Positions 7,514 to 16,182 of a stretch of DNA of 64,000 nucleotides are shown here, one piece after another. The position numbers and the translations under genes were made by a program. Source of the DNA: Pyrinomonadaceae bacterium (GTDB lineage Bacteria > Acidobacteriota > Blastocatellia > Pyrinomonadales > Pyrinomonadaceae). Below the pieces are notes generated by a model that saw nothing but the letters and a program-made list of their open reading frames with translations, was not told the DNA's origin and did no database searches. Each line of letters begins with the position of its first letter. Within the stretch, counting starts at the first letter, position 1. The DNA is taken from contig JACMJZ010000009.1 in the NCBI GenBank assembly GCA_014380365.1, positions 1 through 64,000 of the forward strand, written 5' to 3'.

Positions 7514-8830
7514 ATGACCAGTCCAAGTACATTGCGCCGCCGCAACTTTCTATCTTTGGCCGGGAAGGGTCTCGGGCTCGCCGCGCTCTCTTCCGCCACA
7601 GTTGCGTCGCTCTTGAAGGAAGTGGTGGCGGCGACCAAATCAGTCGCGCATCTCACGCCGCAGCAGTCAGCGATGGATGAAGACTACTGGTCTGTCATTC
7701 AACAATCCTTTTCAGTTACGCGCGGGATCATCAACCTAAATAACGGCGGCGTCTCGCCCAGCCCGCGTATCGTCACGGAAGCGCTCGTGCGTTACATCTG
7801 GCAACAGGAAGATGCCACGGCCTACACGATGTGGCAGATACTTGAGCCGCAGTCGGAAACTATTCGTACCGGGCTCGCGGAAGTGTTCGGCTGCGACCGC
7901 GAGGAGATTGCGATCACACGCAACGCTTCCGAGTCGCTGGAAATTCTCTTGATGGGGATGGATTTCAAGCCAGGCGACGAGATCCTCACTACTACCCAGG
8001 ACTATCCGCGCATGCTTACCACGCTTCGCCAACGCGAGAGGCGCGAAGGTCTGAAGTTGAAATTGATCAAGATTCCGATTCCACCGAAGAACCTCGACGA
8101 GATTACTGCGGCGTTTGAACGTGGAATCACCAGTCGCACACGCCTAATCCTAATCATGCATCAGGTAAACGTCACCGGGCAGATCACGCCGGTGAAAGCC
8201 GTTTGCGAGATGGCCCGCGCGCGGGGGGTGGAGACGATCGTTGACGGCGCGCATTCGTTTGCCCAGTTTCATTTCCAACAAAAGGATCTTGGCTGCGACT
8301 ATTTCGGCACTAGCCTGCACAAATGGCTTTACGCGCCCAAAGGCACCGGAATGCTTTACGTCAAGCGCGACAAGATTCCGCGTATCTGGCCGCTGATGGC
8401 TGCCGAGTCGAAACAGGCGGGTGACATACGGAAGTTTGAAGAGATTGGCACCCACTCTGCCGCGCCCAGGCTTGCCATCGGTGAGGCTTTGCTTTTTCAC
8501 AATGGCATCGGCGGAAAACGAAAGGAAGCCCGGCTCAGATACCTTTCGCGCTACTGGATGAACCGGCTTAAGGACATCCCCCGTGTTCGCTTCAACACGT
8601 CGTTTGATCCCGATCAATCCTGTGCGATCGCGAATGTGCAGATCGAGGGTATGCACCCTTCGGCCATCGGCAGTTATCTGTTTGATAAGCATCGAATATT
8701 TACGACGCCGATCATTCACGAAGAGTTTCAGGGAATTCGAATTACGCCCAACGTCTACACAACGCTCAACGAACTGGATCGCTTCTGCAACGTGATGGAA
8801 AAAATCGCGCGCCAGGGGTTGCCGGCTTAA
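7514..8830 (+). CDS. Tat-exported class-V aminotransferase-fold enzyme
   Basis: This is a PLP enzyme of the isopenicillin-N-epimerase/cysteine-desulfurase-like branch. The N-terminus carries a twin-arginine signal (RRRNFLSLAGKGLGLAAL), so the folded enzyme is probably sent across the inner membrane. The PLP-binding lysine is K270 in TSLHKWLYAPKGTG, preceded by VDGAHSFAQ. INLNNGGVSPSP near residue 77 is the usual N-terminal motif. ATG 7514 (GAGG upstream) is used rather than TTG 7481, which lies in a palindromic repeat. Mature length is about 400 residues, as expected. The substrate cannot be inferred. Confidence 0.9.
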   Translation: MTSPSTLRRRNFLSLAGKGLGLAALSSATVASLLKEVVAATKSVAHLTPQQSAMDEDYWSVIQQSFSVTRGIINLNNGGVSPSPRIVTEALVRYIWQQEDATAYTMWQILEPQSETIRTGLAEVFGCDREEIAITRNASESLEILLMGMDFKPGDEILTTTQDYPRMLTTLRQRERREGLKLKLIKIPIPPKNLDEITAAFERGITSRTRLILIMHQVNVTGQITPVKAVCEMARARGVETIVDGAHSFAQFHFQQKDLGCDYFGTSLHKWLYAPKGTGMLYVKRDKIPRIWPLMAAESKQAGDIRKFEEIGTHSAAPRLAIGEALLFHNGIGGKRKEARLRYLSRYWMNRLKDIPRVRFNTSFDPDQSCAIANVQIEGMHPSAIGSYLFDKHRIFTTPIIHEEFQGIRITPNVYTTLNELDRFCNVMEKIARQGLPA

Positions 8831-8846
8831 CGCCGCTGAAAAGCGG

Positions 8847-8933
8847 AACCGCAAAGGACGCAAAGCAAAGACGCAAAGAACCGCAAAGAACTCCACTGCG
8901 ACCTTTGCGTGATCCTTTGCGCTCTTTGCGGTT
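8847..8933. repeat. Palindromic repeat, CGCAAAG family, copy 2
   Basis: The left arm begins AACCGCAAAGGACGCAAAG and the right arm ends CTCTTTGCGGTT. Four CGCAAAG heptamers are spaced in the left arm, with their complements in the right. It lies in the 175-base gap before the methyltransferase and is related to 5525-5608 and 36136-36230. Confidence 0.88.
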
Positions 8934-9005
8934 AGTTACCACTACGAAGGAATTCAATCTTCGGCCAGTCCCCAAGCGCATTTACAAAACAATTAAGGAG
9001 CATCA

Positions 9006-10025
9006 ATGTCGAGTCCAGCAGCACAACAGCCATCGCCACAACTATTTTTTCAAACCATTAATGCCTACCAGCGCACTGAAGCGTTGAAAGCCGCAATCGA
9101 ACTGGAAGTGTTCACCGCCGTCGGTGAGGGCAACGCCACGAGTGCCGAGATCGCGAAGCGATGCGAAACATCCGAACGCGGCATGCGCATACTCTGCGAC
9201 TTCCTTTGCAACGTGGGCTTTCTCAATAAGGCCGACAACCGTTACAGCCTGACCCCTGACTCGGCGATGTTTCTCGATAAGCGTTCCCCCGCATACCTTG
9301 GCAGCGCCACGGAATTCATAGCAACAGAAAAGCTCACCGGCAATTTCAAGAATCTTGCCGCAGTAGTGCGAAAGGGAGGCACCATGGACGCGGAAGGCGG
9401 CACAGTCGCGCCGGATAATCCTATTTGGGTAAAGTTTGCCAGAGGTATGGCCCCGATGATGTCGCTGCCCGCACAACTGTTGGCGAAGCTGGTTGATCCA
9501 TCCGGAGATCGGAAGCTAAAGATTCTGGATATCGCAGCGGGCCACGGACTTTACGGGATCGAGTTTGCAAAGAATAATCCTCAAGCCAGCGTGGTTGCTC
9601 TTGACTGGGCGTCCGTGCTTGAAGTTGCGAAAGAGAATGCGCGGAACGCCGGCGTCGCAGACAGGTACTCAACGATAGAAGGCAGTGCGTTCGACGTCGA
9701 TTACGGCACGGGTTATGACCTGATCCTTTTGACAAACTTCCTGCACCACTTCGATCCGCCGACCAACGAAACGCTGCTGCGGAAAGTCCATGCCGCGCTG
9801 GCTGATGGCGGCCGTGCGGTAACGCTCGAGTTTGTGCCAAACGAAGATCGCATCTCGCCTCCCGAAGCTGCCGGCTTCAGCATGATGATGCTGGGCAGCA
9901 CACCAAACGGCGACGCCTACACGTTTCCGGAGTTGGAACGAATGTTTGTGAACGCCGGATTCGCGCACAACGAGATGCACCAGTTGCCGCCATCGATCCA
10001 GCAGGCGGTGATCTCGCAGAAGTAG
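9006..10025 (+). CDS. SAM-dependent O-methyltransferase-like protein
   Basis: This class-I methyltransferase is of the plant-type O-methyltransferase/hydroxyneurosporene methyltransferase build. An N-terminal winged-helix dimerisation region (residues 10-90: [18 protein letters not shown], then [10 protein letters not shown]) precedes the Rossmann domain. SAM motif I is [18 protein letters not shown] at about residue 173. [11 protein letters not shown] and the LEFVPNEDR strand follow, as in this family. Length of 339 is normal. AAGGAGCATCA gives a good ribosome site. It stands alone after a palindrome and before a toxin-antitoxin pair; its acceptor is unknown. Confidence 0.9.
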   Translation: MSSPAAQQPSPQLFFQTINAYQRTEALKAAIELEVFTAVGEGNATSAEIAKRCETSERGMRILCDFLCNVGFLNKADNRYSLTPDSAMFLDKRSPAYLGSATEFIATEKLTGNFKNLAAVVRKGGTMDAEGGTVAPDNPIWVKFARGMAPMMSLPAQLLAKLVDPSGDRKLKILDIAAGHGLYGIEFAKNNPQASVVALDWASVLEVAKENARNAGVADRYSTIEGSAFDVDYGTGYDLILLTNFLHHFDPPTNETLLRKVHAALADGGRAVTLEFVPNEDRISPPEAAGFSMMMLGSTPNGDAYTFPELERMFVNAGFAHNEMHQLPPSIQQAVISQK

Positions 10026-10039
10026 TTTATACTTACGTT

Positions 10040-10318
10040 GTGATCGTAGGCTTCAAGCATAAGGGCTTGGAAAAGTTTTTTGCCGAAGGCATCAAATCGG
10101 GGATTCAAGCCAAACACGCGGAACGTCTGCGGTTAATTTTGGGTAGATTGAATGTTTCGATGAATCCAAGAGACATGGCCTTGCCAGGTCTCAACCTTCA
10201 CGAACTGAGTGGCGACCGCAAGGGGACTTGGTCAGTTAGGGTTAGCGGCAACTGGCGCATTACATTCAAATTTGAGGGCGAACACGTGACGGGTGTTGAG
10301 TATGAAGACTATCACTAG
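10040..10318 (+). CDS. higB: HigB/RelE-family toxin
   Basis: This 92-residue protein matches HigB toxins, which cut ribosome-bound mRNA when not held by their antitoxin. Hallmarks are the N-terminal [11 protein letters not shown], the central [11 protein letters not shown], the [16 protein letters not shown] strand and the WRITFKF...YEDYH ending. The start is GTG 10040, only 14 bases after the methyltransferase stop. The antitoxin gene overlaps its 3' end, the usual HigBA toxin-first order. Expression is normally self-repressed by the complex at the operon promoter; no operator is evident by eye. Confidence 0.9.
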   Translation: MIVGFKHKGLEKFFAEGIKSGIQAKHAERLRLILGRLNVSMNPRDMALPGLNLHELSGDRKGTWSVRVSGNWRITFKFEGEHVTGVEYEDYH

Positions 10319-10634
10319 CAAGCTAACCGATGGGCGTATGCACAATCCCCCGCACCCCGGCGAAGTGCTGAGGAAGCTCTGCCTTGAACCACTGGGGTTG
10401 AGCATTACCAAAGCTGCCAAAGCACTGGGTGTCAGCCGAAACACTCTTGCAAGTCTCCTCAAGGGCCAGACGGGAGTTAGTCCTGAAATGGCCGTGCGAC
10501 TGTCCATCGCTTTTGAGACGACAGCCGAAAGCTGGATGAATCAGCAAGTGCAGTACGATCTCTGGCAAGCCAGACGACATAGCGACGAGTTACAAGTCAC
10601 TCGTTTGACCGTTGGCAAGCAAGCAACTGCCTGA
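10302..10634 (+). CDS. higA: HigA-family antitoxin (XRE helix-turn-helix)
   Basis: This protein neutralises HigB and represses the operon. The HigA signature [17 protein letters not shown] leads into a helix-turn-helix ([21 protein letters not shown]) and the conserved ending [20 protein letters not shown] 10302 overlaps the higB reading frame by 17 bases, implying translational coupling. Two in-frame codons upstream (GTG 10293, TTG 10296) would only add two or three residues. The 110-residue length is standard. The pair is complete and appears intact. Confidence 0.92.
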   Translation: MKTITSKLTDGRMHNPPHPGEVLRKLCLEPLGLSITKAAKALGVSRNTLASLLKGQTGVSPEMAVRLSIAFETTAESWMNQQVQYDLWQARRHSDELQVTRLTVGKQATA

Positions 10635-10811
10635 AGCGTTCGGTGTCGATCACGCGCAAAGAAACCACTTCTTGACTCTCCGATTCCCGCGCGTCCATAA
10701 TCGCTTAGAGACGCATTGCCCCCGCCGAGTCTCAGTTCAGCATTCATCTCAAGTTATGATTCTCACCAAAGGGTGTGCTTTCAAAATGATCCGTCAACGG
10801 AGGAACAGACT

Positions 10812-12371
10812 GTGGTTAGTGGACAACTGGAAGATAGCTTGCGCCACGAGATAGAAAGCTATATCGAAGGTCGCCTTAGCGGGGTCAAGCAGGAAATTGC
10901 AGCCCTGCAAAGCCAACTCAACGAGGCCCTGAGCCAGCTTCTGGACCGCCAGTCTGAGGTCCAACTCGATGGCGGTGTGGCGGCTTCTATCATGGAGCAC
11001 CTCCGTGCGGCCCACGAAGAAGGCATCGACCTGGCTGCCTCGGAATCTGCGCGCGCCAAAGCCTCCAGCGACATGGCCATCGTCAAGGCGGCGATTTCAG
11101 AAATCAACGAACAAGACTCTCAAGCGGGTATTTTGAAGATACTGGTCAACCGGGCATCGACATTTGCGCCGCGAGTCGCGTTCTTCGTGGTCAAAGGTGA
11201 ACAGAGCATTGGCTGGCGCTCGCGCGGCTTCGAGGGAACAGTCGGCGACAATGTAGTTCAACAGATTTCTTTCTCTATGGGTGCCGATACCGCTGTTGGC
11301 CACGCGGCGAGATCGCGCCGGAGTTGGAGCGGTGGGCCGGGTTCTCATTCTGAGGATCACATTATTTTGAACCGGCTGGGCGATGAGCCACCGGTACGAA
11401 TCGTTGCGATACCGCTCGTAGTTCGCGATCGCGGAGTGGCAGTTTTGTATGCTGACTCCGCTGAACTTGATGCTGACGCAATTAACCTCGAAGCGCTCGA
11501 GACCCTCGTGCGCGTGGCCGGAATGGCGGTTGAACTGCTCGCCGCGCGCTCGGCGCCCGCAAAACAACCCGCCGCTTCCGAGCCGGCAGAGGAGACTTCG
11601 GAAGCGCCGCAAGTACCGGAGTTACCGGCAGAAGCTGTCCGCGAACACGAGCCGCCAGCATATGTTCCCGTCGCGGAGTATGACGAGCTAACGCCGGTGG
11701 TTGAGGAAAGTGCACCGGCGCCTGAAGTGATCGCGGCCGAGTACGAAGTTGAAGCCGAGCGGGTGACGGACGCTGAGCCAGACGTTCCGTTCACTCACTA
11801 TGAAGCCGCGATAGAATCGCCGGTAGAAACTCCGGCAGAAGCACTGGCCGAAACTCCGGTCGAACCTCCAATCGAATCACCTGCGCCAGTCGTTGTGTCG
11901 CCTGAGCCGCCCGCAGAAGTTCGAACCGGATACCAAGCCGAATCTCCAATCGAATCACCCACGCCGGTAGTTGCGCCGCCTGTGCCGCCCGCAATCGCGG
12001 AAGCACCGTCAGCTGAAACTACGCCCGCGACTCCGAGACGCCGCTACGGCGCAGACGTTGAACTGCCAATTGAGGTCGCGAATGACGAAGAGCGCCGCCT
12101 ACATAGCGATGCACGCCGATTTGCCCGGCTCCTGGTTTCGGAAGTGAAACTTTATAACGAGCAGAAGGTAACTGAAGGTCGTTCGCGAATGGACCTCTAT
12201 CAGCGTCTACGCGAAGACATCGATCGCTCGCGCCAGATGTATGACAAGCGCGTCAAGCCGGAAGTGGCTCAAAGATACGACTACTTCCATCACGAGTTGG
12301 TCAACACACTGGCGGAAGGCGACGCGGCCAAGCTTGGCAGCGAGTATCCCGGCGCAACGGTTTCGGCTTAA
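10812..12371 (+). CDS. GAF-like domain protein with long proline-rich linker
   Basis: The N-terminus forms a coiled coil (about residues 1-75, LEDSLRHEIESYIEGRLSG onward). A GAF-like sensory domain follows at about 110-250 (ILVNRASTFAPRVAFFVVKG through GVAVLYADS). A Pro/Glu/Ala-rich linker of some 170 residues has degenerate PVETPAEALAETPVEPPIES units. A charged C-terminal helical domain (RRFARLLVSEVKLYNEQKV to YDYFHHELVNTLAEGDA) ends the protein. No catalytic motif is visible. The open frame reaches back to 10716, but GTG 10812 has GGAGG nine bases upstream and begins the coiled coil, so it is preferred. The gene precedes the lytic transglycosylase on the same strand, separated by a palindrome. 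The role is unknown; a cytoplasmic sensor or scaffold is possible. Confidence 0.75.
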   Translation: MVSGQLEDSLRHEIESYIEGRLSGVKQEIAALQSQLNEALSQLLDRQSEVQLDGGVAASIMEHLRAAHEEGIDLAASESARAKASSDMAIVKAAISEINEQDSQAGILKILVNRASTFAPRVAFFVVKGEQSIGWRSRGFEGTVGDNVVQQISFSMGADTAVGHAARSRRSWSGGPGSHSEDHIILNRLGDEPPVRIVAIPLVVRDRGVAVLYADSAELDADAINLEALETLVRVAGMAVELLAARSAPAKQPAASEPAEETSEAPQVPELPAEAVREHEPPAYVPVAEYDELTPVVEESAPAPEVIAAEYEVEAERVTDAEPDVPFTHYEAAIESPVETPAEALAETPVEPPIESPAPVVVSPEPPAEVRTGYQAESPIESPTPVVAPPVPPAIAEAPSAETTPATPRRRYGADVELPIEVANDEERRLHSDARRFARLLVSEVKLYNEQKVTEGRSRMDLYQRLREDIDRSRQMYDKRVKPEVAQRYDYFHHELVNTLAEGDAAKLGSEYPGATVSA

Positions 12372-12375
12372 TAAT

Positions 12376-12490
12376 AGTTTCAAGTTTCAAGTTTCGGAGT
12401 TTTGAGTTAAACGAAATCGCCTGGATAGCGCATCTAATTGAGGCGCGCAGAAACTTAAAACTTGAAACTCGAAACTTGAAACTCGAAACT
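12376..12490. repeat. Palindromic repeat, GTTTCAAGTTTC family
   Basis: The left arm (12376-12409) holds AGTTTCAAGTTTCAAGTTTC and the right arm (12452-12490) its complement, built of AAACTTGAAACTCG units. It occupies most of the gap between the GAF-like gene and the lytic transglycosylase and ends about 30 bases before the latter's start, so it lies in any shared transcript. Confidence 0.85.
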
Positions 12491-12519
12491 TAGAAACCGG
12501 AACCAGGAGTAATTCATTC

Positions 12520-14874
12520 GTGCGGAAACTTGGAAAGTATCGGCTGACTCTCTTAATAGTCGGCCTGGCAATAATCATCGGAGCCTCGCTCCCCCCGCTC
12601 ATGACCGCCAGCTGTCAGACGCGACAGCAAACCCCCGCTGAAATAAGAGCACTCGAAAGCCTCCGGACGATGACGCACGGCGGCGTTTTGCCGGCGGACG
12701 ACGTGGTTGCTCGAATTGAATCCCAGTTTCCGCGAACGAAGGCCGCGGCGCTGGCGAAAATTGTGCGGGCCCGGATCAGGATTAAGGCGAAAGACTATGC
12801 GGGTGCGGCTGCGCTGCTTGATTCCAACGTCGTACGCGATCACAGTTCGCTGGGCGACTTCGCGCTTTTCATTCGCGCAAATGCGCTGGAACAGACTGGC
12901 CGGACCGCGGAAGCGCGCGCTCTGTACGTTCAACTTGCGCAGGCCTACCCCGAGTCGTCCCATGCCAGAGAAGCCGCGCTGGATGCCGCCAACCTAATGC
13001 TGGCCAGCGGCGATGCAGCCGGCGCCGCCCGCATCTTGAAAGCGCTATCCGAAAAAGATGACGGCGCGGCACTGCTGTTTTCCGCCCGTGCCAGTGAACA
13101 AGCTTCCGATCCCAGACGTGCGCTCCGTTCCTATCGTCGCATCTACTTTTACGCTCCCGCTTCGGCGGAAAGCGCTGAAGCGGCAACTGCTCTTTCACGT
13201 TTAGGCGGCACGCTGGCCTCCGCCTCTGCCGAAGAGGCCCTGGCTCGTGCGGATCGACTCTATGAAGCGAAGAAGTTTTCTGAGGCGACGCAGGCTTACG
13301 GCGACGCCTTCGCGAGGTTTCCCGCTTCGTCAAATTCTCAAGCGCAACTTCGCCGTGTCATTTCTGCCGCAAGCTCTCGTAAGACAGCAGACGCAGCCAA
13401 CGCTCTGAATACGATTCCGTCTTCCGAAGGACAAGCACGCGCCGAGGCGCTTTACTATGTGGCGCAGGCTTACGCGCGCTCGCGGCAGTGGGAACAGGTA
13501 CGCACGACCGTGGATGAGTTGCGCCGTTCCTATCCGAGCAGTGAGTTCACGCCGCGGGCGCTGGTTAGCGTTGGCCAGATCGCCAAAGACGCGAAAAACG
13601 AAGCGGACGCTTCCTACTTTTCGCGCCTGGCAGTCAGTTCGTATCAGGATTCGATTGAAGTTGCTCAGGCACAGTTTGATATTGCCTGGGCGGCGCACGA
13701 GAACAAAAACTACGCCGAGTCGTCGAAACTACTGACCGAGCATCTGGCGTTTTATGCCGACAAGAATACTGACAATCGCGGCCGGGCTGGATATTGGGCG
13801 GCGCGTGATTCGGAACGCGCGGGCAAACTCGCCGAGGCGCGCGCTCTCTACCAGGCGGTGCTGGCCCGCTACGACGCGAACTGGTATGGCTACCTGGCCA
13901 AGCAACGGCAGAGCGCCATGCTGCGCGGTGGAATAGCGACAGTGCCGCCGAGGACATTCTCTGCTGACTCCATAGTGGGACGCGCCGTGGCCAATCTGGA
14001 AACGGTGACGGTGGCGGAAGAGACGGCCGGGCCAAGGGATGACAAGCTCATAGCCAGAGCCGACGAGTTGAATATAGCCGGTCTGGATGAGTGGGCTTTG
14101 GAGGAGTTGGCCGAGGCGACAGCGTCCGCGGGAAACAGTCCGAAGGTTAATCTCGCAATTGCCCGCGTGTATCGATCGCAGGAGAATAATGTTGGCGCGC
14201 TTAACGTACTGAAGAAGAGTTTTCCTGATTATTCGCAAATGAAACCCGAAGAAATGACCCGCGAAGAGTGGGACGTGTTTTATCCGTTGTCCAATTGGGA
14301 CATTATCACTCAGGAGTCGCGCGCGAAGAGTCTCGATCCGTATCAAGTTGCCGGGTTGATTCGCCAGGAGACGGTTTTTATGACGCGGGCACGCTCTCCG
14401 GCGCGGGCTTATGGGCTGATGCAGCTGCTAATACCGACTGCCATCACGACCGCCAGGAAGTATGGCATCGACCGGACCATTACCGAGGAAGCGCTTTACG
14501 AACCGCGTCTAAACATTCAGCTTGGCACGGCGTACCTACGCGATCAGATCGACAAGTTTGGAAAGATCGAATACGTCGCTGCTGCTTATAACGCCGGACC
14601 TGGCCGCGCTGTTCAATGGCGCGCGTCGCTGCCGGCGGAGATGGATGAGTGGGCGGAGGCTGTGCCTTTTAAGGAAACGCGGGGTTACGTGCAGGGGGTG
14701 GTGCGTAACCGTCTGCAGTATCAGCGGCTCTACGACGATCAGGGAAAGTTTCGACCGGAGGTGGGAAGCCGCGCGGTAACCAAACAAGCGGCAGTCAGCG
14801 CGACGCCAGCCGCGGAGCCGGCGAATTCAAACGTGCGCAAACGCCGGGTGAGCGGCAACGAGAACGGCGGGTGA
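12520..14874 (+). CDS. Soluble lytic murein transglycosylase (Slt family)
   Basis: This periplasmic enzyme cleaves the MurNAc-GlcNAc bond of peptidoglycan to form anhydro-muropeptides. A hydrophobic N-terminal segment (LTLLIVGLAIIIGASLPPL) acts as signal or anchor. A long all-helical TPR superhelix fills residues 40-590, with many AxxLYxxKKFxxA-like units. The catalytic SLT domain covers about 600-740: E617 in LIRQETVFM, then SPARAYGLMQLLIPTA and AAYNAGPGRAVQW. The C-terminal 40 residues are a low-complexity tail. The start is GTG 12520 with CAGGAG upstream. Length (784) is near that of E. coli Slt70 plus its tail. Confidence 0.93.
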   Translation: MRKLGKYRLTLLIVGLAIIIGASLPPLMTASCQTRQQTPAEIRALESLRTMTHGGVLPADDVVARIESQFPRTKAAALAKIVRARIRIKAKDYAGAAALLDSNVVRDHSSLGDFALFIRANALEQTGRTAEARALYVQLAQAYPESSHAREAALDAANLMLASGDAAGAARILKALSEKDDGAALLFSARASEQASDPRRALRSYRRIYFYAPASAESAEAATALSRLGGTLASASAEEALARADRLYEAKKFSEATQAYGDAFARFPASSNSQAQLRRVISAASSRKTADAANALNTIPSSEGQARAEALYYVAQAYARSRQWEQVRTTVDELRRSYPSSEFTPRALVSVGQIAKDAKNEADASYFSRLAVSSYQDSIEVAQAQFDIAWAAHENKNYAESSKLLTEHLAFYADKNTDNRGRAGYWAARDSERAGKLAEARALYQAVLARYDANWYGYLAKQRQSAMLRGGIATVPPRTFSADSIVGRAVANLETVTVAEETAGPRDDKLIARADELNIAGLDEWALEELAEATASAGNSPKVNLAIARVYRSQENNVGALNVLKKSFPDYSQMKPEEMTREEWDVFYPLSNWDIITQESRAKSLDPYQVAGLIRQETVFMTRARSPARAYGLMQLLIPTAITTARKYGIDRTITEEALYEPRLNIQLGTAYLRDQIDKFGKIEYVAAAYNAGPGRAVQWRASLPAEMDEWAEAVPFKETRGYVQGVVRNRLQYQRLYDDQGKFRPEVGSRAVTKQAAVSATPAAEPANSNVRKRRVSGNENGG

Positions 14875-14882
14875 AACGGCAT

Positions 14883-15133
14883 AGCCTGCGGAGCAGGCGA
14901 AAGCATAAAGCCCAGGGTGGAGCGCCAGCGGAACCCTGGGTCACGTTGATCCTAAGGGTCCGAGCCCGCAAAGCGGGCGAAAGAAAATCCAGGGAGTTGG
15001 TTTGATGAATGGCAAGAGTTTCATCATTGATCTGTCGCCCACCTCGCGGGCTCTTGATTCTTTAGTTCACGTTCAACCCAGGGTTTCGCTGCGCTCCACC
15101 CTGGGCTTTATGCTGTCGCCCGCTCCGCGGGCT
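14883..15133. repeat. Long palindrome, CCCAGGGTGGAGCG family, reaching into next gene
   Basis: The left arm (14883-14945) contains CATAAAGCCCAGGGTGGAGC and GGAACCCTGGGT. The right arm (15070-15133) contains AACCCAGGGTTTCGCTGCGC and CCACCCTGGGCTTTATG. The arms also share GCGGAGCAGGCGAAAG-type ends. The central part has a smaller GCCCGCAAAGCGGGC hairpin. The right arm overlaps the first codons assigned to the PEGA/TPR gene. Confidence 0.9.
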
Positions 15134-16072
15134 GGTAGAGTTCAGCAAAAAATAGGGTTTCTTGTTCTCGCAATATTCATCGGTTTTTCACTCGCTGATC
15201 CAAACACAGCCCTCTCTCAACGTCGCAGCGGTTCCCCGGCTACGCCTTCTTCTGGGTCACTAACAATCAACACCGCACCCAACGCAATCATCTGGATCGA
15301 TGAAATCCGTCGCGGTGTTACCGACGCGACGGGACGCCTTGAATTAACGAAGGTTTCTCCGGGTCGGCACACGGTACGCGTCCGCGCCACGGGCTTCAAA
15401 GAGGTCACTGCGCCGTTGCTGGCAGGGAGGCGAAGCCTGACGGTTAAGCTTGTCAAAACCGCTGACCAGGCGGAGTTAGTTTTTCAGGAGGCGGAGGGGG
15501 CCCGCGAGCAGGCCAGGGACGACGAGTCGCGCCGGAAGGCGGAAGAAGTTTATCGAAACGCTCTGAAGCTCCGTCCTGCATACCCCGCCGCCCGCGTAGG
15601 CCTGGCGCGGGTTCTTCTGGATTTGAATAAATACCAGGAAGCGCTTGCCGAGATCGATTCTGCCCGTCGCGCGCGTCCTGTCTATCCTGAAGCCTCAGCT
15701 GTTGAAGGTCGCATTAATCGCGAAGCGGCGTTCACTGACGATGCTATTCAATCGTTTCGCAGGGCCATTCGAGAAGCGAAAGGGTTTCAGCCAGAGGCGC
15801 ACGTCGGACTCGCGCGCGTGTTAGAAGAGAAAGGCCAATACGCTGAGGCTGAGGTCGAGTTTCGTAAGGCGCTGGCGCAGCTTTCGGATTCAGAGCCGGT
15901 TATTTATCAACTGCTCGGCGCGGCCCTCGAGAAGCAGCAAAAGTTCAAAGAGGCAGTCGTCGCCTATGAGAAGTATTTGGAGTTGGCGCCTCAAGGCAGT
16001 CTCGCACCTGCCATTCGTTCAATCATCGATCAACTTCGGCGCGATGCCGAAGGTCTGGAAATCATTCCCTGA
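15005..16072 (+). CDS. Exported PEGA-domain and TPR protein
   Basis: After a hydrophobic segment (IGFLVLAIFIGFSLADPNTAL) comes a PEGA domain (about residues 78-150: LTINTAPNAIIWIDEIRRG, then SPGRHTVRVRATGF). At least four TPR units follow (AEEVYRNALKLRPAYPAARV onward). Such proteins are usually periplasmic or membrane-anchored binding scaffolds. ATG 15005 has AGGGAG upstream, yet roughly the first 45 codons coincide with the right arm of a long palindrome (14883-15133). ATG 15111 is an alternative start, also inside the repeat. Either the gene captured repeat DNA as its new 5' end or the N-terminus is mispredicted. No partner is identified. Confidence 0.8.
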   Translation: MNGKSFIIDLSPTSRALDSLVHVQPRVSLRSTLGFMLSPAPRAGRVQQKIGFLVLAIFIGFSLADPNTALSQRRSGSPATPSSGSLTINTAPNAIIWIDEIRRGVTDATGRLELTKVSPGRHTVRVRATGFKEVTAPLLAGRRSLTVKLVKTADQAELVFQEAEGAREQARDDESRRKAEEVYRNALKLRPAYPAARVGLARVLLDLNKYQEALAEIDSARRARPVYPEASAVEGRINREAAFTDDAIQSFRRAIREAKGFQPEAHVGLARVLEEKGQYAEAEVEFRKALAQLSDSEPVIYQLLGAALEKQQKFKEAVVAYEKYLELAPQGSLAPAIRSIIDQLRRDAEGLEIIP

Positions 16073-16182
16073 TTCAAAAGACAGCGTGTTCGGGGCAGTG
16101 GCCCGACCCGTCAGGGAGGGCGTCGCCTTGACGACATCACTCATGCCCGATCATAAGCACTACGCCCTTGATTACGCGCGGG

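Noticed and set aside
8150-8896. 248-codon frame antisense to the class-V aminotransferase gene
   Set aside because: It lies opposite a well-supported gene with clear PLP motifs, and its translation is arginine-rich without domain features, as expected for a high-GC shadow frame.
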